DNA of 64,000 bases from Centropus unirufus (GCA_013397695.1 VYZI01000134.1:920830-984829), one strand, 5' to 3'; positions 11,954 to 24,470 are shown, numbered from the stretch's first letter. The notes: generated by a model from the letters alone, not told the origin. Made by a program: numbers and translations.

Positions 11954-14900
11954 ATTGCAGTTCAAAGTTTAGCAAAACACTTTTTTTCCCGTAATGCAGT
12001 GTCTGGTATCACCATTCCTAAGCACTGGCTGATGCACTGCTCATGAAATGCGTGCTGCTTCAAAGTACAACCACTCAGAAGTGGTGGGACTGGAAGAAAC
12101 TCTCCATCTGCACTGATGCACAGAGGGTGTTCTACTGTGTAGGGACCAGAACTGGTAGAGTGGAAGGGAATGCTTTTCTTGTGTGCGGGCCTTGGCAGGG
12201 TAACTGGAGATGCTTGCATTTAGCTAGAAAAAGGGGTAAATCCTGGGAAAGTTAAAACAGTAAAATGACTTATACTTCCGTCACTGCCCTCACTGAAAAA
12301 TGTAGAAAACCAGAAGTATTTGTGAAGTTTTTTAGAGAACAGACAATGTAAATGGGGAAAACACTTAAGTTCTGATTATAAGAATAACAGAAAATCCATC
12401 AATGAATAAATCAGTTCAAGTCAATTTTGGATGATGGATGGAAAGCAATGTCAGAATTAAAGTGCTAACCTGGACCTAAGCAAGTTTGCTTTGGTTTCTT
12501 ATTTACTGATTTCTTTCTAACATTTCTCAAATTTCTCAGCTCCTCTCAGCTTCAGTTCACCAGCTGGCTGTCAGAGGGAATATATACTCCCTCACCTTAC
12601 AGGAAACTTAAAAATAAATTAGGTATTAGAGGAGCAGAAAGTAAATAGCTTTCTCTGATACAATATGATTGATATTTAATGTAACTAAACATCAGTAATT
12701 TTTCTGAATATATAGCTCTTTGTCACAGAAATAAAGAAGAATGTTAGTACTATGAAATCATGTTTACAATAATGTATTGTTAACTTCCTAGAAGTATTTT
12801 CCTTCAACTTTTTGAAATCAAGATAAAACAGGAACTAATAAACATTAGGATTTTTTTTCAAAGGAGTTCATGCAAACTCAGTTGGAGGAAGACTTTAATT
12901 TTCTTTCTCTTTTTTCTTTTTCAATTGAAATAAATTTCTTGATATCCTGTTGAATTGGGCATTCACAAATCCTGCAAACACTGTTTTTCCTTTTGAAAAA
13001 GTATGCGTTGGTTATTTTTTTCTTTCTGATTTCAGTTAATTAAGTCTATTATGGTAGCCCCTCAAAAACTCACAAACAGCCACCATTATTTGCAAAATAC
13101 AAAAAAAAAAGGGGTTTATATCAAGAAAAGTGCAAGCCTACAATTCTCTCCTTTGTCCTCTCTATCGATCTCTCTATCGCATGCTTTCTTCTCTCTCTTT
13201 TGAAGGTATTCATACATTCATCATCGTGTGTGTGTTTTCCTTGTTTTCCCCTACTGGACTATGAAAATTGTCTCGGTGGCAGATAGACTCTGAGGAAGCT
13301 TTCCATCCTAATTCCTTTCTGCTAATGAGTTATGAAGTACTGCCAGCATACTGCACTGCCTCTAAGACAGAAGTGAAGGCAATACACTTCCCTAACTGCC
13401 CTCCTTCCATGTGGGGAACTGGACATGCAAGAGATAAAAATGACACTATGACAGCAAGTGTCAGGAGCATATCCATGCAGACTATTTACACCAGACAAAG
13501 CATTTTAGAATGGAAGAGCGTTAGTTTTCCTCATACATCCAAAGGAACACATCTTGCATCTCCCCCCACCCCATCCCTGCTGCCAGTGCCTGCTGAACTG
13601 CAGGGGAGTTGCTCCACAGGCTTCAATGGACACTGTGTAATGGCCTCACAGGGCAGCTGGAAAGATGATTAGAGGCTATAGAAGAGCGCAGTGTGTGCTC
13701 CAATACCAGCAAGCTTGAGCTCTTCAGGGTATGAAATTACCAAGCTAAAGACATAGGAGAGGAAATCCTTTATGCCATACCCTGAAAATACCCAGCTTCT
13801 GCGAGCAGGGGCACACCAAACACAAATACTAGATTGTCCAGCAGCCCTTCAAGGTAAAAACCTTTCTAAAATAACTTCCACCTGGTGCACTTCTAAGCTC
13901 TTAGAATAGTCTGCTTGAAGAATACTTCATGTCTTTTGTTTATTTTTCTTACAAGCTATTAATAACAGATGAATAACACCCACCAAGCAATTAATGCAGC
14001 CTGAGGCCTAACCAGAAAATCATTATTTTAAAAAAGTCCTATTGACAGAACTGTTACAGCAACCTTTCAAAGCTGCACCCACATCTGACAACAACAACAA
14101 TAAAATGCTGTGCAATTTTTCTTACCTCGTAAAGTTGTCATGTCAGCATAGCTGAACATCTTATTTGCCACCCAGACCATAAACATCCTTATGTGGGGAA
14201 GGTTATCGAATAGGTCATTGAGAAGCAGCCCTCAAATTATCTAGAGTATTATCTAGAGCCCTTAGATTTCCTGGAGCCCTTTCAATCTGGTTTAAGACAT
14301 GGTTATGTTACAAAGACGCAGCTATTTCTTGGCCATTGCTAGTCTTGCTGATTTATTAGCTTCTGCTAATGGATAATGACTAAGTGCTCAATCCAATCTG
14401 ACCTTTCAGACATGCTGGCTGTCAGAGTGCCTTTGCTGGTCACCCTGTGTGTTTTACTGGTGTTCCTCTAGGAAAGTCTAGCATTCTAAGAAGGAGAGTA
14501 CATTCCCTCTGGGTTATCAGCTTTAATGCTGTGTCCTTCATGACTTCTAGTATTAAACGTGAAATACCAGCCTGCTGCTTCTGGGAACAGGACCAAGCAC
14601 TCTGCTAGCCTAATCCCCTTCTAGCAGGCACCCTTTCAAAGACATCCCCAAACAGACAGGTGAGAGTCTGCACAGCGTTTGCAAGTTTGAGGACCTTCTT
14701 TAGTACCTGTTTACCGTGCCGGCCTCTAGCTTGCTGGATGCCAGTCCCTGCCTTCCCTGCTCTCTTCAGGACTACCAAAACTAAGAGACTGCACTGTCCT
14801 CTTCTGTAGATTCACTCTTAGAGGTTCTGTAATCAAGTTTTGCTGGCATTGAAATTGAGATTACATAATATATGGATGCCTTGAAGTATTAAAAAATGAA

Positions 14901-15174
14901 GTGGCAAGGAAAACTATCTCTAAAGATCAGCTTTCCCTATTTAAAAGCAGTGTATTCCCATATTCTGGGTTTGCTTAAAGACTTCTCTCTGTGCACAGCC
15001 AAGCGTCTGCACCTCATCAGCAAACAATGGAAAAAAATCACGTAGCAGGATCCTGCCCAGTTCACATTTATTTAACCCTTTGTCACTAGTATATTCTTTT
15101 CACCAGGCAGCCTCTTTCTGCCTAAAACAGATGCTGGAATTACTGGTACTGGAGAGTTAATCTTATTAATAGTT
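11954..15174. other. Noncoding unique sequence with possible conserved stretch
   Basis: No gene is recognised. A 134-codon open frame at 13268-13672 has no familiar motif. CTCTCTATCG-type low complexity lies near 13155-13200. The part from about 13930 to 14130 is rich in homeodomain-like cores (ATTAATAACA, CAATTAATGC, CATTATTT) and looks like the body of a conserved noncoding element. A possible minus-strand exon at 14128-14220 is described in the findings. Confidence 0.5.
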
Positions 15175-15450
15175 TCTCTGTTTATTGTCAAAGGAACTTA
15201 GTTGCAGCCTCCTCTCTGGGCCAGTAGGTCAAGGGGTTCAAGTTCCCCACTGAGGCTTGGAGCAAATCTCAGCGCTGACTGTGCATGTTGGCCCAGGAGT
15301 GGGGGAATATGCTGCACTGGTACAGACCCTGAATTTCCAGTAAGATGTTAACACCTCTTTTGTCTTTTTCAAATATGTTCCAGGTAGAAATTACTGAACT
15401 GCTTCCCTGTTAGGGTATTTGGGGGATTTCTTTGTACCACAGGCAATAGA
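15175..15450 (+). mobile_element. Decayed tRNA-derived SINE (ancient vertebrate type)
   Basis: Read 5' to 3' on the plus strand, the order of parts fits an old tRNA-derived SINE. A degenerate tRNA-like head ends in a B-box-like GGTTCAAGTTCC at 15236-15247. A segment with GCTGACTGTGCATG and GCTGCACTGG follows. A tail near 15331-15352 resembles the GTCTTTCAGATGAGACGTTAA-like block of a tRNA SINE family spread through fish, amphibians and reptiles. An A box cannot be picked out with confidence, so the left edge is approximate. The right part to about 15450 matches more loosely. It is heavily mutated and surely inactive. The family name is uncertain; this is recognition from memory, not a search. 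Confidence 0.6.
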
Positions 15451-17381
15451 GCTGGTTCCCTGTGCAGCCCTCGCTCTGTCTCTGCGGGATCCTCAGCACC
15501 TGATCTGCCTGTCCGTGAGTGTTGCATCTATTAGGATACTGTAGATTATAGAGAGATGCAGTGTTGCTGTCTAGTACCTTGCTTCATTAAGCAAACTTTT
15601 TTTTTTTATTTAAATGGGGGAGAAAGGAAAATGCAAAAAAGAACGTCAAGAAGAAAAAAGAGAAAGAGCAAGTGAACACATTGGATGACAACTTTGTTTC
15701 CACTCTCTGAATTTGAAACCTTTGTAGTAAGAGGAGTGTATTAAGTATAAAAGTCGAATATGAGCAGCTGCATTTTGCTAATTTCAAACAATGGAAAGAT
15801 AGGAGTGTATACCCCACACCAAGTACCAGCTCTGGAGAAAGGGAATGCAGTAAAGGCTAACACACCACATGCCACCCGGCAGAGGGGTGTCCTCTTCTCT
15901 TACATGCCTTAGGAAGATGGTAGGGAGGCAGAGTTTTAGGTGTCAGGGCCTATGCACTTGAGGTACTTGAGGGGTCTGACACACTTCAGACTAGCGGGGA
16001 GCAGGACAGAACAAAGAGTCTGAACTCCTTTTCATAGGATGGAGTGATGATGGAGCTTAAAACAAGAGAAGAGAAAGGAATGGAAAGGGGTGGGGGGAAG
16101 CAGAGAAAGTTGTTTTCTTTGGGCTTTCCCTGGAATTGTCTCTTTGTTTTCACTAAGTGGAAACTTCAAGAGTTCATCTAAGCCTTTCACCCACCACTCC
16201 CGTGCTCTGGGAGAAAGCAGCAGAGGGGCTAAGAACAGAAAAGTGCTCGTGCTCAAGTATTTCCAAATGTTTCACAGCCATATTCATTTATCGGTTCTCA
16301 CCCTCCGCCCTATCACCACTCCCTCCACATAAAATCAGACACTGAGCTCAGGCATCCAAGCAAGAGGGAAGCCTCCTTCTCCTTTTGTAGAAACCTACGT
16401 GTCCCATTGCAATGCAATAGGACTCAGCTAGGACAACTTGCCAGAAGGCAATGTCAGAGAGGTGCTGAAAGAAATGCAGTTCAAAGATTTCCCAGAGAGC
16501 CAGGTCATTCAGTGTGGGAAGCAGGATCACGGACACAGGGAGCTTCAGCTAGGCTGAAACGAGGGATTAGCAAAACTATTCTCCCACCGTACCCCCTGCC
16601 TTCACTACAAAAACAGCAGTTACTTTCCACTGCACTCTGTGAGCAAAACAAGACTGAAATATGATATTTAAATTATTCCCTAGGATGCATCTGCTGAAAA
16701 GGCAGGCACGAGCCAGATCCTCCCTTGTGCTTGTTCTTTGTCACAGTCTTGAATTTTGGATCATTATGAGGAGGGAGAGAACACACTAATTCCTAACACT
16801 GCTAGTATTTCAGTGAGCACTGCTATCAATCATTTAGTTTCTCCCTCTTTCTTATTATATTTGGATAAGTAAAATTGCCAATAGTGCAACAAAATCAGCC
16901 AAACTCAGCCCACATTAAAAAAAAACAATAGGATTGAATGTGGTCCATTGTCTATTTCTGTATGGTACAGAAATAGTAAAGCAGCATGAGTGTATGGGAA
17001 GAGCTCGTGCTTAGAAGGAGCTTTGGTGCACTGGCTGCACGGCTTATGAATACAGGCTGCAATACTGTGGTAATGCTTTGCTGGTAGCAACTTCAACAGC
17101 TGGTTGTGTGCCCTGGTCAGTTAATTGTTCTCTGCCTGAATCTGACCTCACTGACCGTATTCTATCTGCTTTACATGGATACCTAGAAGAGCTGTTTGTT
17201 TATATATCAATGCAGACATAAAACAGATTTCAGAAACCTTCAATTACATCATTATTCCCAGAAAGAAAGCCTGTGTTTTCTTATTTTGAAGTAAGCCTGT
17301 TGCTGCTCCTAACATTGGCAATAAAGGGAATAATATTAGAATAATTATTAAATTTTCATATGCAAGATCACAAAACAAACA
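15451..17381. other. Noncoding unique sequence
   Basis: No gene is recognised. Both strands are open for 60-85 codons at 16032-16664 in several overlapping frames, reflecting a local rise in GC and not a coding exon. A T run at 15597-15608 and an A-rich stretch near 16914-16924 are present. Confidence 0.6.
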
Positions 17382-17402
17382 AAAATAAATAAATAAATAA
17401 AT
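17382..17402. repeat. (AAAT)n microsatellite
   Basis: About five units of AAAT follow an AAAC-rich lead-in. It is the mirror of the ATTT repeat at 11.9 kb. No element body is recognisable next to it. Confidence 0.85.
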
Positions 17403-18176
17403 TGAGACTGTAGAGGCTCTAGAAAGATACAAGAGCTAGGTGCCCAAACCAAGGTACTCTTTTCACATCATTGCTCCCAAATGATTTCCTCATGTATCTT
17501 GCAATTTGGGGTTCATTTAATAAAGCCCCAGCTTTCATATTTATGCACCTCTAGGAGATTTCCCATTTCAAGACGTTTCAAATCCTTACAATTGGAGAAA
17601 AATCTTGAAAAAATGACCCAGCAATTCTCTAAGAAAAACAAAAAAATTAGTTTTTAAAATTTTTTTTTGCTCTAATCAAGAGTAAAGCACAAACATTTAT
17701 AAAATTGATAGTAAAGTAGATGTTCCTTTGGTCTTTGGTTTGACATCTGGTTTTTCATCCTGTGGAGGTATATTGAGACACGCTTTCAAGTCATGGCTTC
17801 AAGGTTTTCCTTGTGTCCGTGAGGGATAGTAATGTAAATTTTCTTTTTAAATGGAGCATTAAAGTCTTCTAAAGTTAGTATTTGAAGAAAAAAAAAAAGA
17901 GACAGTGAGGCTCATGGCAATAAAGCTGGAAAGGCAATAATGGAAGGCCAAAGAAGGTCTCCTAACATCTTTTCTCAACGTGTCTTGCTACTCTTGTTAT
18001 TCTCCAGGACAACTTTATGTAGCTTTTCACAGATTTTTCACAAATGGCAGAGCCTAGCTCTGAGATTTCACTATGGCAGTTTAGCACTTTTGGTATGGAC
18101 TTTCTAGGGAGGAATCTGGGTTCACTTTGTCAGTGCCAGCAGCTGGCTCAGCTAAGTGAGCTGTGCTGGGCAAAGG
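17403..18176. other. Noncoding unique sequence
   Basis: Nothing is recognised beyond short A and T runs, for example near 17655 and 17888. Confidence 0.6.
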
Positions 18177-18215
18177 GCTGACACCTGGATATCTGCTGAC
18201 ACCTGGATATCTGCT
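18177..18215. repeat. 18-bp tandem repeat running up to a gap
   Basis: Two perfect units of GCTGACACCTGGATATCT lie at 18177-18194 and 18195-18212, and a third unit starts with GCT before diverging. Only a dozen bases separate the array from the run of N. The gap is therefore likely to hide more copies of this minisatellite or a GC-richer variant that failed to assemble. Confidence 0.85.
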
Positions 18216-18227
18216 TTCACCAGCAAC

Positions 18228-18346
18228 NNNNNNNNNNNNNNNNNNNNNNNNNNNNNNNNNNNNNNNNNNNNNNNNNNNNNNNNNNNNNNNNNNNNNNNNN
18301 NNNNNNNNNNNNNNNNNNNNNNNNNNNNNNNNNNNNNNNNNNNNNN
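18228..18346. other. Assembly gap (119 N)
   Basis: An unbroken run of N. The open frames that cross it on both strands are artefacts of translating N. The true length is unknown unless the gap was sized. Confidence 0.99.
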
Positions 18347-18599
18347 TTTTAATCTAGCAGTGGTAAATTGCATATGAGGCAGAAAAAATGTTAGCTACTG
18401 TCGGGTTCTTTGGTGCCCTTCTGGAAACCTGTATGCTGTATGCATCTGTGTGAAAGGTAACTCTCATTGAACGTGGTGCTTTCTTTTGGTTGTTGCTGTT
18501 GCCTTTTCTAGTTAAGGAGCTTTCTACCCACAGGAGATGATGGAATGGAAAAGATGGTGATCCCGCTTTAATATGTGCTATTTTAAAGAAAAAAAGAAA
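18347..18599. other. Noncoding sequence after the gap
   Basis: AT-leaning unique sequence ending in an A-rich stretch (about 18583-18600). No feature is recognised. Confidence 0.6.
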
Positions 18600-18800
18600 A
18601 AGCCTGGTAAATAATCCTTGCCCTGGCGCAGGGATGATTGGAGTGCTGCAACTGAGCACAGCCTGCCCCTTTGGGCAGGGAGGGACACAGTCTGGCTGAC
18701 ATGCTGCCCCTGGCAGCCTGCTGAGGGACCTGTGTCCAGCCTCCCTTGGCTGGAGGGGAATTGACTGGGAGAGTCATCAGGCCTTTGGGAATGGGTGGGA
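18600..18800. other. GC-rich patch without CpG enrichment
   Basis: This patch is visibly richer in G and C than its surroundings and is full of CCTGCC, GGGCAG and CTGGCAGCC words, yet it has almost no CpG. It is not a CpG island. It could be an unrecognised old repeat or a recombination-related composition bump. The three overlapping minus-strand frames across it are composition effects. Confidence 0.5.
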
Positions 18801-21800
18801 GGATGGGAAGAACAGCCTAACAAACACATGGTAAAAGGTTTCTACCTCTCAGCTTTAGAAAAGTCCAACGGCTGTGCTATTTGCAAAGTTATGCACAAAG
18901 AAAGTCCAAATGTGGCTGATATTTAAATTAATATTTATTTTTTTAAATGAATATATGCCTTAATAAAATTCGTGTGGAGATTTGGAGGATAACTAATGTA
19001 GATGTAATAAAATTCTCAGTGTTTAATTGAAGAAATGATCTGGAGCTTCTTCAGCTGGTTGTTAGTCCCAGTGAAACTATTGGCAAGACTATCAAGTTCT
19101 GTGAGAGCTCAACACTGGCATCTTCATTTTAAAAGGCAGTGCACCTAGAAATAGCATTTTCTGCTGAACAAATGAATTTTTCTTTGGTAACTTAGTTTAG
19201 CAGAATTACCACAATATTTTTTTCAAACCAGTCTCATTCTGGTCTTTTCTTCTGAATAGTTCCGGTTTTTTCTTTGGAATATTTTGTGAAACACAAAATA
19301 GAATAGGACACAAGATTTTCTGGGCTATGTCACTGGTGGAGAATTGTTTATCAGTTCTGACATAGGGGCATAGATCCTTATATTTTTTCATCTTTTCTTA
19401 GACAGATTTCCTTGAGCCCCTCTGCTTTTTTTTCTCCATTCATGTTGGCCCTCCCTCTCCTCTAGCTGGAATAAGGATGTGGATTTCTTCCAAGTGTCTT
19501 TAATATACTTTTATTCCTTTGTTTTGTTCTTCTTGATTCTTAAAATATAGGAATTAAATGATGTTGTCTTGAGCAGAATGCAGCTAAATTATTGGTGTAA
19601 ATTTTGGAAAATGAAAGATTAATTGTGAAAAATTTATTAATGCTGACTTTGATAAGTGGTGATAGATTTGGGGAAAAAATAAAATTATTGTAAAGAACCA
19701 AAGTTCCTCTAAAAAATTACTTTTGAACTGCAACTTGGTTTCCCACAGCTGACTTCTTCCTCTCAGATTATACTTCAGCTCTCCCTCTTTCCGTTTCCTA
19801 AAGCCTAAGTCAAGGACAGGCATGTATGGTGCTTATTGTAGCATCAGGACACTATGTCTGGATTGAGATGAAGCCACTATAACACCTCATTCTTCTGTGT
19901 GTCACCACTGCCCATTTAACATGCTTTCTCTAAGCTTAACTGTGCTCACTGTTCTGCCTTGAAATCTCTAGCTGGACACATTCTTTTGTTTTGTGTTTTG
20001 CTTGTCAAAATTTCGGTGAAGGTTTTGGAAGAATTTCATCATGGTCTGAAACTTGTCAAAAAAGTGTAAAATATTGTAAGATTTTAAAACTATTTTTGAG
20101 GCTGTGGCAAATTTATGCTTCTTAGAGCTAGGTCCTTGTCCAGGTCCGGTGCAGCTGAAATTGGCTGTTTTCAGTTCTGGGACATGCTGCCAGGACACTA
20201 TAAATACTTCAGGATGTGCAGTCTTCACATGTTCTGCTGACTTTGCAACACTATTTACCTGCTTGCCGTGAAGCCTAAGCTGAAATAACTTACTGCCTCA
20301 GAGCTATATCCTACTGTTTTGCAAGAACTTAACATGTACAAACTTCCTTGTGTCGGTCTCACTGCCTGAGGTCTTTCAGAGCACTGAATTTAAGGATATT
20401 CTTGAGATGTATAATGATGCTTTAAATAAGTTTTTTTTTTTTTTTAATTTGTCTGAAAATTAATTTATTATAATCCTAAATAACTTCTGAAAATGAATTT
20501 ACTTAAGTCTACTGAGCCATAACCTTAATCCCGCATTTGCCTAATTTGATGTGTATATAGACATATCTGCTTCCACATCTATAAACTTATTACAATTGAA
20601 ATCACTGTGATTAGAGAACTGAATTTAAGTCTGTCAGCTGCTTAGCTACCATCCTTAAGCAGGGGACCTGCAGTAAAGATGAATAAAGCAAAATCTAGTG
20701 CCTCCCATTGCAAGGGAACTTCCTCTGACATGTCAGTGGGATTGGAACCTAAGCGTTCGTGATGACAGCCAGGTTGCCTTGTGCTTGCAGTGCTTTCCTC
20801 CCTCTCTGTTGTCCTTGCTTTTGTGATAGCTAAGGCAGGCTATCACTATGGAACATACCTTATCTTGCTCTATCAGTGCCAGCTCCATGGTGCTCTCTGA
20901 CCTCTTCCAGTCCTGATGTTTTTGAGCTGACAGCAGCTTAAGTCTAGCTTGTGCCAAGCTGTTTTTTTCTTTGTTCTGTGATGATGGGCAAAACATACTG
21001 TAGCTCAGCCTTGCTCTGTGCTTCTCTGATCTGCATACCGAGTGACACTGAACTTGTCAGAGGTCTAAGAGTGTTGAATTGATTTGTAAATAATGGGAAG
21101 AGTTATTAATAGCAATCAAATACTTTCTTGGAATTCTGTCTTTTTTTTTCTCTGCTTAAACCCAGAAACTGGTAAAAAAGTAAAACTGCAGTTTTCTGCA
21201 ACAACACTTTGGTCAAAGAAAAATCCATTACCTGATAACTACCATCAAAGGCTTGTTTGGTATATGTGATACTTCTATTGAATTTATTGAAACAGAACCT
21301 GCATTAAAATTGGACTTTTCTTCAACTGCCCTGCCATCTGTCAGGATCCAGACTGGAGAGCAGCAGCAGTGGTTTACTCTTTTGCAGGCAGCTATTACTG
21401 CTGCAGCTTGCTCTACTGTACACATCAGCCCCAGCCACTGTGTGCCCCAGCCTGGTCTTGGGGAGTTAAAACTCGTGGGGTGCGACAAGGGTACTGGATG
21501 GGGTGCCAGTGGGTGATGGTGGCGGGCAGCCAGGAGAAGGTTGATGAGAAACTGCCAGTTGCAGAAGAGCTCTGTCATATAGTAGGAATCTCTGCCCTGG
21601 GTGATGGACAGTGCTGATTAGGAAAAGGCTAAATGTCAACATTGTTCTGAACTGGTGACTGGAAATTTTCCAAGAGCATTTTACACACAAGACTTTGGAG
21701 TTTTTCTCCTCCCAGGCTGCTTTTCATCCTCCTTTTTCCTCCTCCTCTTTCCCCCACTAACTGCTGTAACTCATTCTGTCAAATATTGAGTGCTGTCCCT

Positions 21801-22487
21801 TCAGACCTTCAGATAAATTCTTTACAGCAACAATTCAAAAAGCTGCCGTAGCGTCTCTGTCTGTCTTTCTGTCTTGCCTTCCTCCTTACTAATTTATACG
21901 GTAGCGAGGGGAAGGTGGCTGTGCATGGAAAATGGGGGTGGTGTAGAGCAGAGGGGTTAAAGCTGTGTTTTGACACATGTGGCCTTCCATTTTTGCAGGG
22001 GTCATTACCACTCTGCTGAGTGACCACAAGTTGATTACAAACACCACGTAGCAGTGATGCTTTGCCAAAATGCTTGGAAAGGGGACCTGCATTTTTGCTC
22101 CCCTTGTCTGATTCAGTTTAAAATATATTATTACCAACAAGGTTTAAAGAAAAATTTATTGCTCACAAAGAGGGACCCAAATCCCCAGGGCAGAATAAAT
22201 AAAATAAAAACATGAGAAGTGCATTTATAGTCCTCCTGAAAACAAGAGTGCAGTCTTAAAAAGGTTTCCTTAAAATGAAAAAATGGATGACTGAGTCGTG
22301 AACTGCTGCTAATCTAAAAGTTAATGCTTTTGATAGTGATACCTATGCTACTCTTTGTTAAAAAAGGTATTTAGTTGTAGGATAAGAGGGCTTTATAGAA
22401 TATTTGCTCCCTTGTGGTTTAGAAATCAGCCTGTATATGGAATAAGTGAGCAAAGATGGAATGTGTTTTCCATTCCCTAGCTATTCC
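18801..22487. other. Noncoding unique sequence
   Basis: No gene is recognised. There is a T run at 20431-20445. Frames of 80-116 codons occur on both strands at 21228-21617, where a GC rise removes stop codons; their peptides carry no recognisable motif. A pyrimidine-rich patch lies near 21705-21760. Confidence 0.6.
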
Positions 22488-22535
22488 TGTGCGTGTGTGT
22501 GTGTTGGTGCGCTTTTGCATGTGTATGTGCATGCA
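22488..22535. repeat. Imperfect (GT)n microsatellite
   Basis: GTGCGTGTGTGTGTGTTGG and then GCATGTGTATGTGCATGCA form a decayed alternating purine-pyrimidine tract. Such tracts are common in noncoding DNA and can adopt Z-form, but nothing links this one to a function. Confidence 0.8.
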
Positions 22536-23555
22536 CTAATAGCTTTGCGGTGATGATGGAGATGATCAAGATGATACAGAATGGAAATACTGTGTGATTT
22601 TCTGGAGCCAGTCTCTTAAGACTCACTTTAAATGGGAAAGGCAATGATTTCTGGAAAGCAGGTTTGCCAGCAGGCTGCAGTTAAGATCCTTAGATGGTAT
22701 TTACTATAGAAATGTACATTACTGTGCTGTGTTTGAATCTGGAAATAATTTTTCCCACAAGGGGAAAAACACCTTGTCATAAAAGATATTGTATTTTACT
22801 TGTTTATTTAGTGTCATGTCTTTCTAATAAATTGTGGATTTAGCCTTGTTTGCATTTATGTTAGTGGAAGATTTTCGCTTGAATTCAATCTAGTAAAATG
22901 AGCTGTATCTAGCTCTTATGGCCAATATGGGAGTTCTCTTACAAAGCTTGTACCGGCATTTCTGGGAGTCAGAAGCTACAGCTGCTCCTCAGGCAATCAA
23001 CAGCAGCGCGAGTCCCAGCAGCAAACCTGTAAAACTCTCTCTTGCATTACTTGCTGCTTTTTCAGCCTCTATCATGCTATGCCTGAGGACTGTATCTGCT
23101 CTCCAGTGGCTCGGGGCAGGAGGAGCAGAGACACCCAGGTCAAACTACACCAGAGTTTTCCTCCTAGTCTTGCAGAGGAGCAGTGCAAGTCAATGGGGGC
23201 AAGAGCTGGGAGAGCCACATGGCCAGGACTTCACAGTACAGCTGCCAGAGTTTTTTAAGAGTGACTGACAATGGGAAAATGAAGCATTCAAACTGATGAG
23301 GGTTTTGCTTGAACTCTAGAAAACTGAACTATTTTTTTCTAACTACATTCTGCTAAAGGGTGTGTTTCCTGTTCTTTCCTGGGAGAAGATCCAGGAGAAA
23401 TCCTCCTTTTTCTATATTGTTTGTTGAGCTGTCCTCTTTTCAGGTGAAGTAAAGTCCTTCCCTGTGCCACTGTATGCTTAACTTGCATCACTATCTTATG
23501 TCAGTTGGTTACACAGTGTTGAACCAATCAGTGGTTTGTGCCCGGGGGCAACTTC
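22536..23555. other. Noncoding unique sequence
   Basis: A 116-codon frame at 22918-23268 reads through a GC-richer patch. It has no recognised domain and no splice or promoter context, so it is not called. Confidence 0.6.
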
Positions 23556-23612
23556 TTAATAGTATTATTAATAATAATTTNAATAATAATTTATGCAAAT
23601 ATATATATTTTT
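23556..23612. repeat. (AAT)n and TATATA low-complexity stretch with one ambiguous base
   Basis: Units of TAATAATAAT flank a single N at 23581, and an alternating AT stretch follows. The N probably marks an unresolved length or base difference within the repeat. Confidence 0.8.
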
Positions 23613-24069
23613 AAAAAATTCAAAGTGCTGATAGCAGTTAAGCAAACCTCTCATTTGGAACTGCATTGGTGTAAAGCCTCAGGACCTACAGAGGGAGGAC
23701 TCTTGGAGAGACTGTACATACAGGATCATGCCAGCACCATTTGCTGATTTCGGATATTTCTTCTCAGAGTAATGCTGGACATCCTTGGCAGACTGACAGT
23801 GCAAGCCTCATTCGTTGAAACCCTTCCCAGCTCTGGGGCCACAAGAACACCCCAAGTATTTTAAGTTAGCTACGTAGGTCCTATTCTTAACTTTTCATCT
23901 CATCAGATACTTTTCCTATTAGAACTTGAGAGCCTTCCCTCTAAGGTAATGATGATGTACGTTAAGCCTCTGTGATCAAGTCCTAGCTTGTGCGTTTCTC
24001 ATGTGTTATGACTGTGATCTGTGCAATAGCCGTGCTCCAGCCTTACTGGGTCATGTGACATAATGGCGT

Positions 24070-24470
24070 TTTTAATTTCCTCTTTCCAGTCCCATCGCCC
24101 GTTCGCATGTAGGAAATTACTTTGTTTTTCGTTTTAATTGATGGCACGACCTGTTTCAGCAATTCACCATCTCAGAGGTATGTCTGAGATTTCCAGATGA
24201 CTCACTGACATAAATGCAGATGAGCTAGAGCCACTTGTGTTGCAGAAGGGCCGAAAGCCAAAGCAGAGTATCTTGATATCTGAGACAACCATTTAGCCTG
24301 TGGGACCGTGAGCCCATGGCCCGCTTTGTTAATTACCGCGTTAAAGTCTAGTGGCAAATGGTAGGTTGTAAGAGGCGGCCTGCAGGAATAGTCATGTTTA
24401 ATTCATGGCCTCTAGCTCACTTGATCAATTGCAAGCTGGTAGACATTTATTTAAAATTTATACCACATGA
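24070..24470. promoter_or_regulatory. Candidate conserved noncoding element (enhancer-like)
   Basis: There is no coding frame, yet the sequence has an even, non-repetitive composition with several homeodomain-type cores: TTTAATTGATGG near 24135, GTTAATTACC near 24329, TTTAATTCATGG near 24398 and TTGATCAATTGC near 24422. An AP-1-like TGACTCA occurs near 24198. Isolated CpGs (CCGCGTTAAA, CATCGCCCGTTCGC) survive in otherwise CpG-poor DNA, which can hint at constraint. Conservation cannot be measured from one sequence, so this is a suggestion only. Confidence 0.3.

Noticed and set aside
13268..13672. 134-codon plus-strand open frame
   Set aside because: Peptide unfamiliar and without domains; no supporting signals around it.
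18152..18377. Open frames across the run of N on both strands
   Set aside because: Artefacts of translating unknown bases.
21228..21617. Overlapping frames of 82-116 codons on both strands
   Set aside because: Local GC rise removes stops in several frames at once; no recognisable product.
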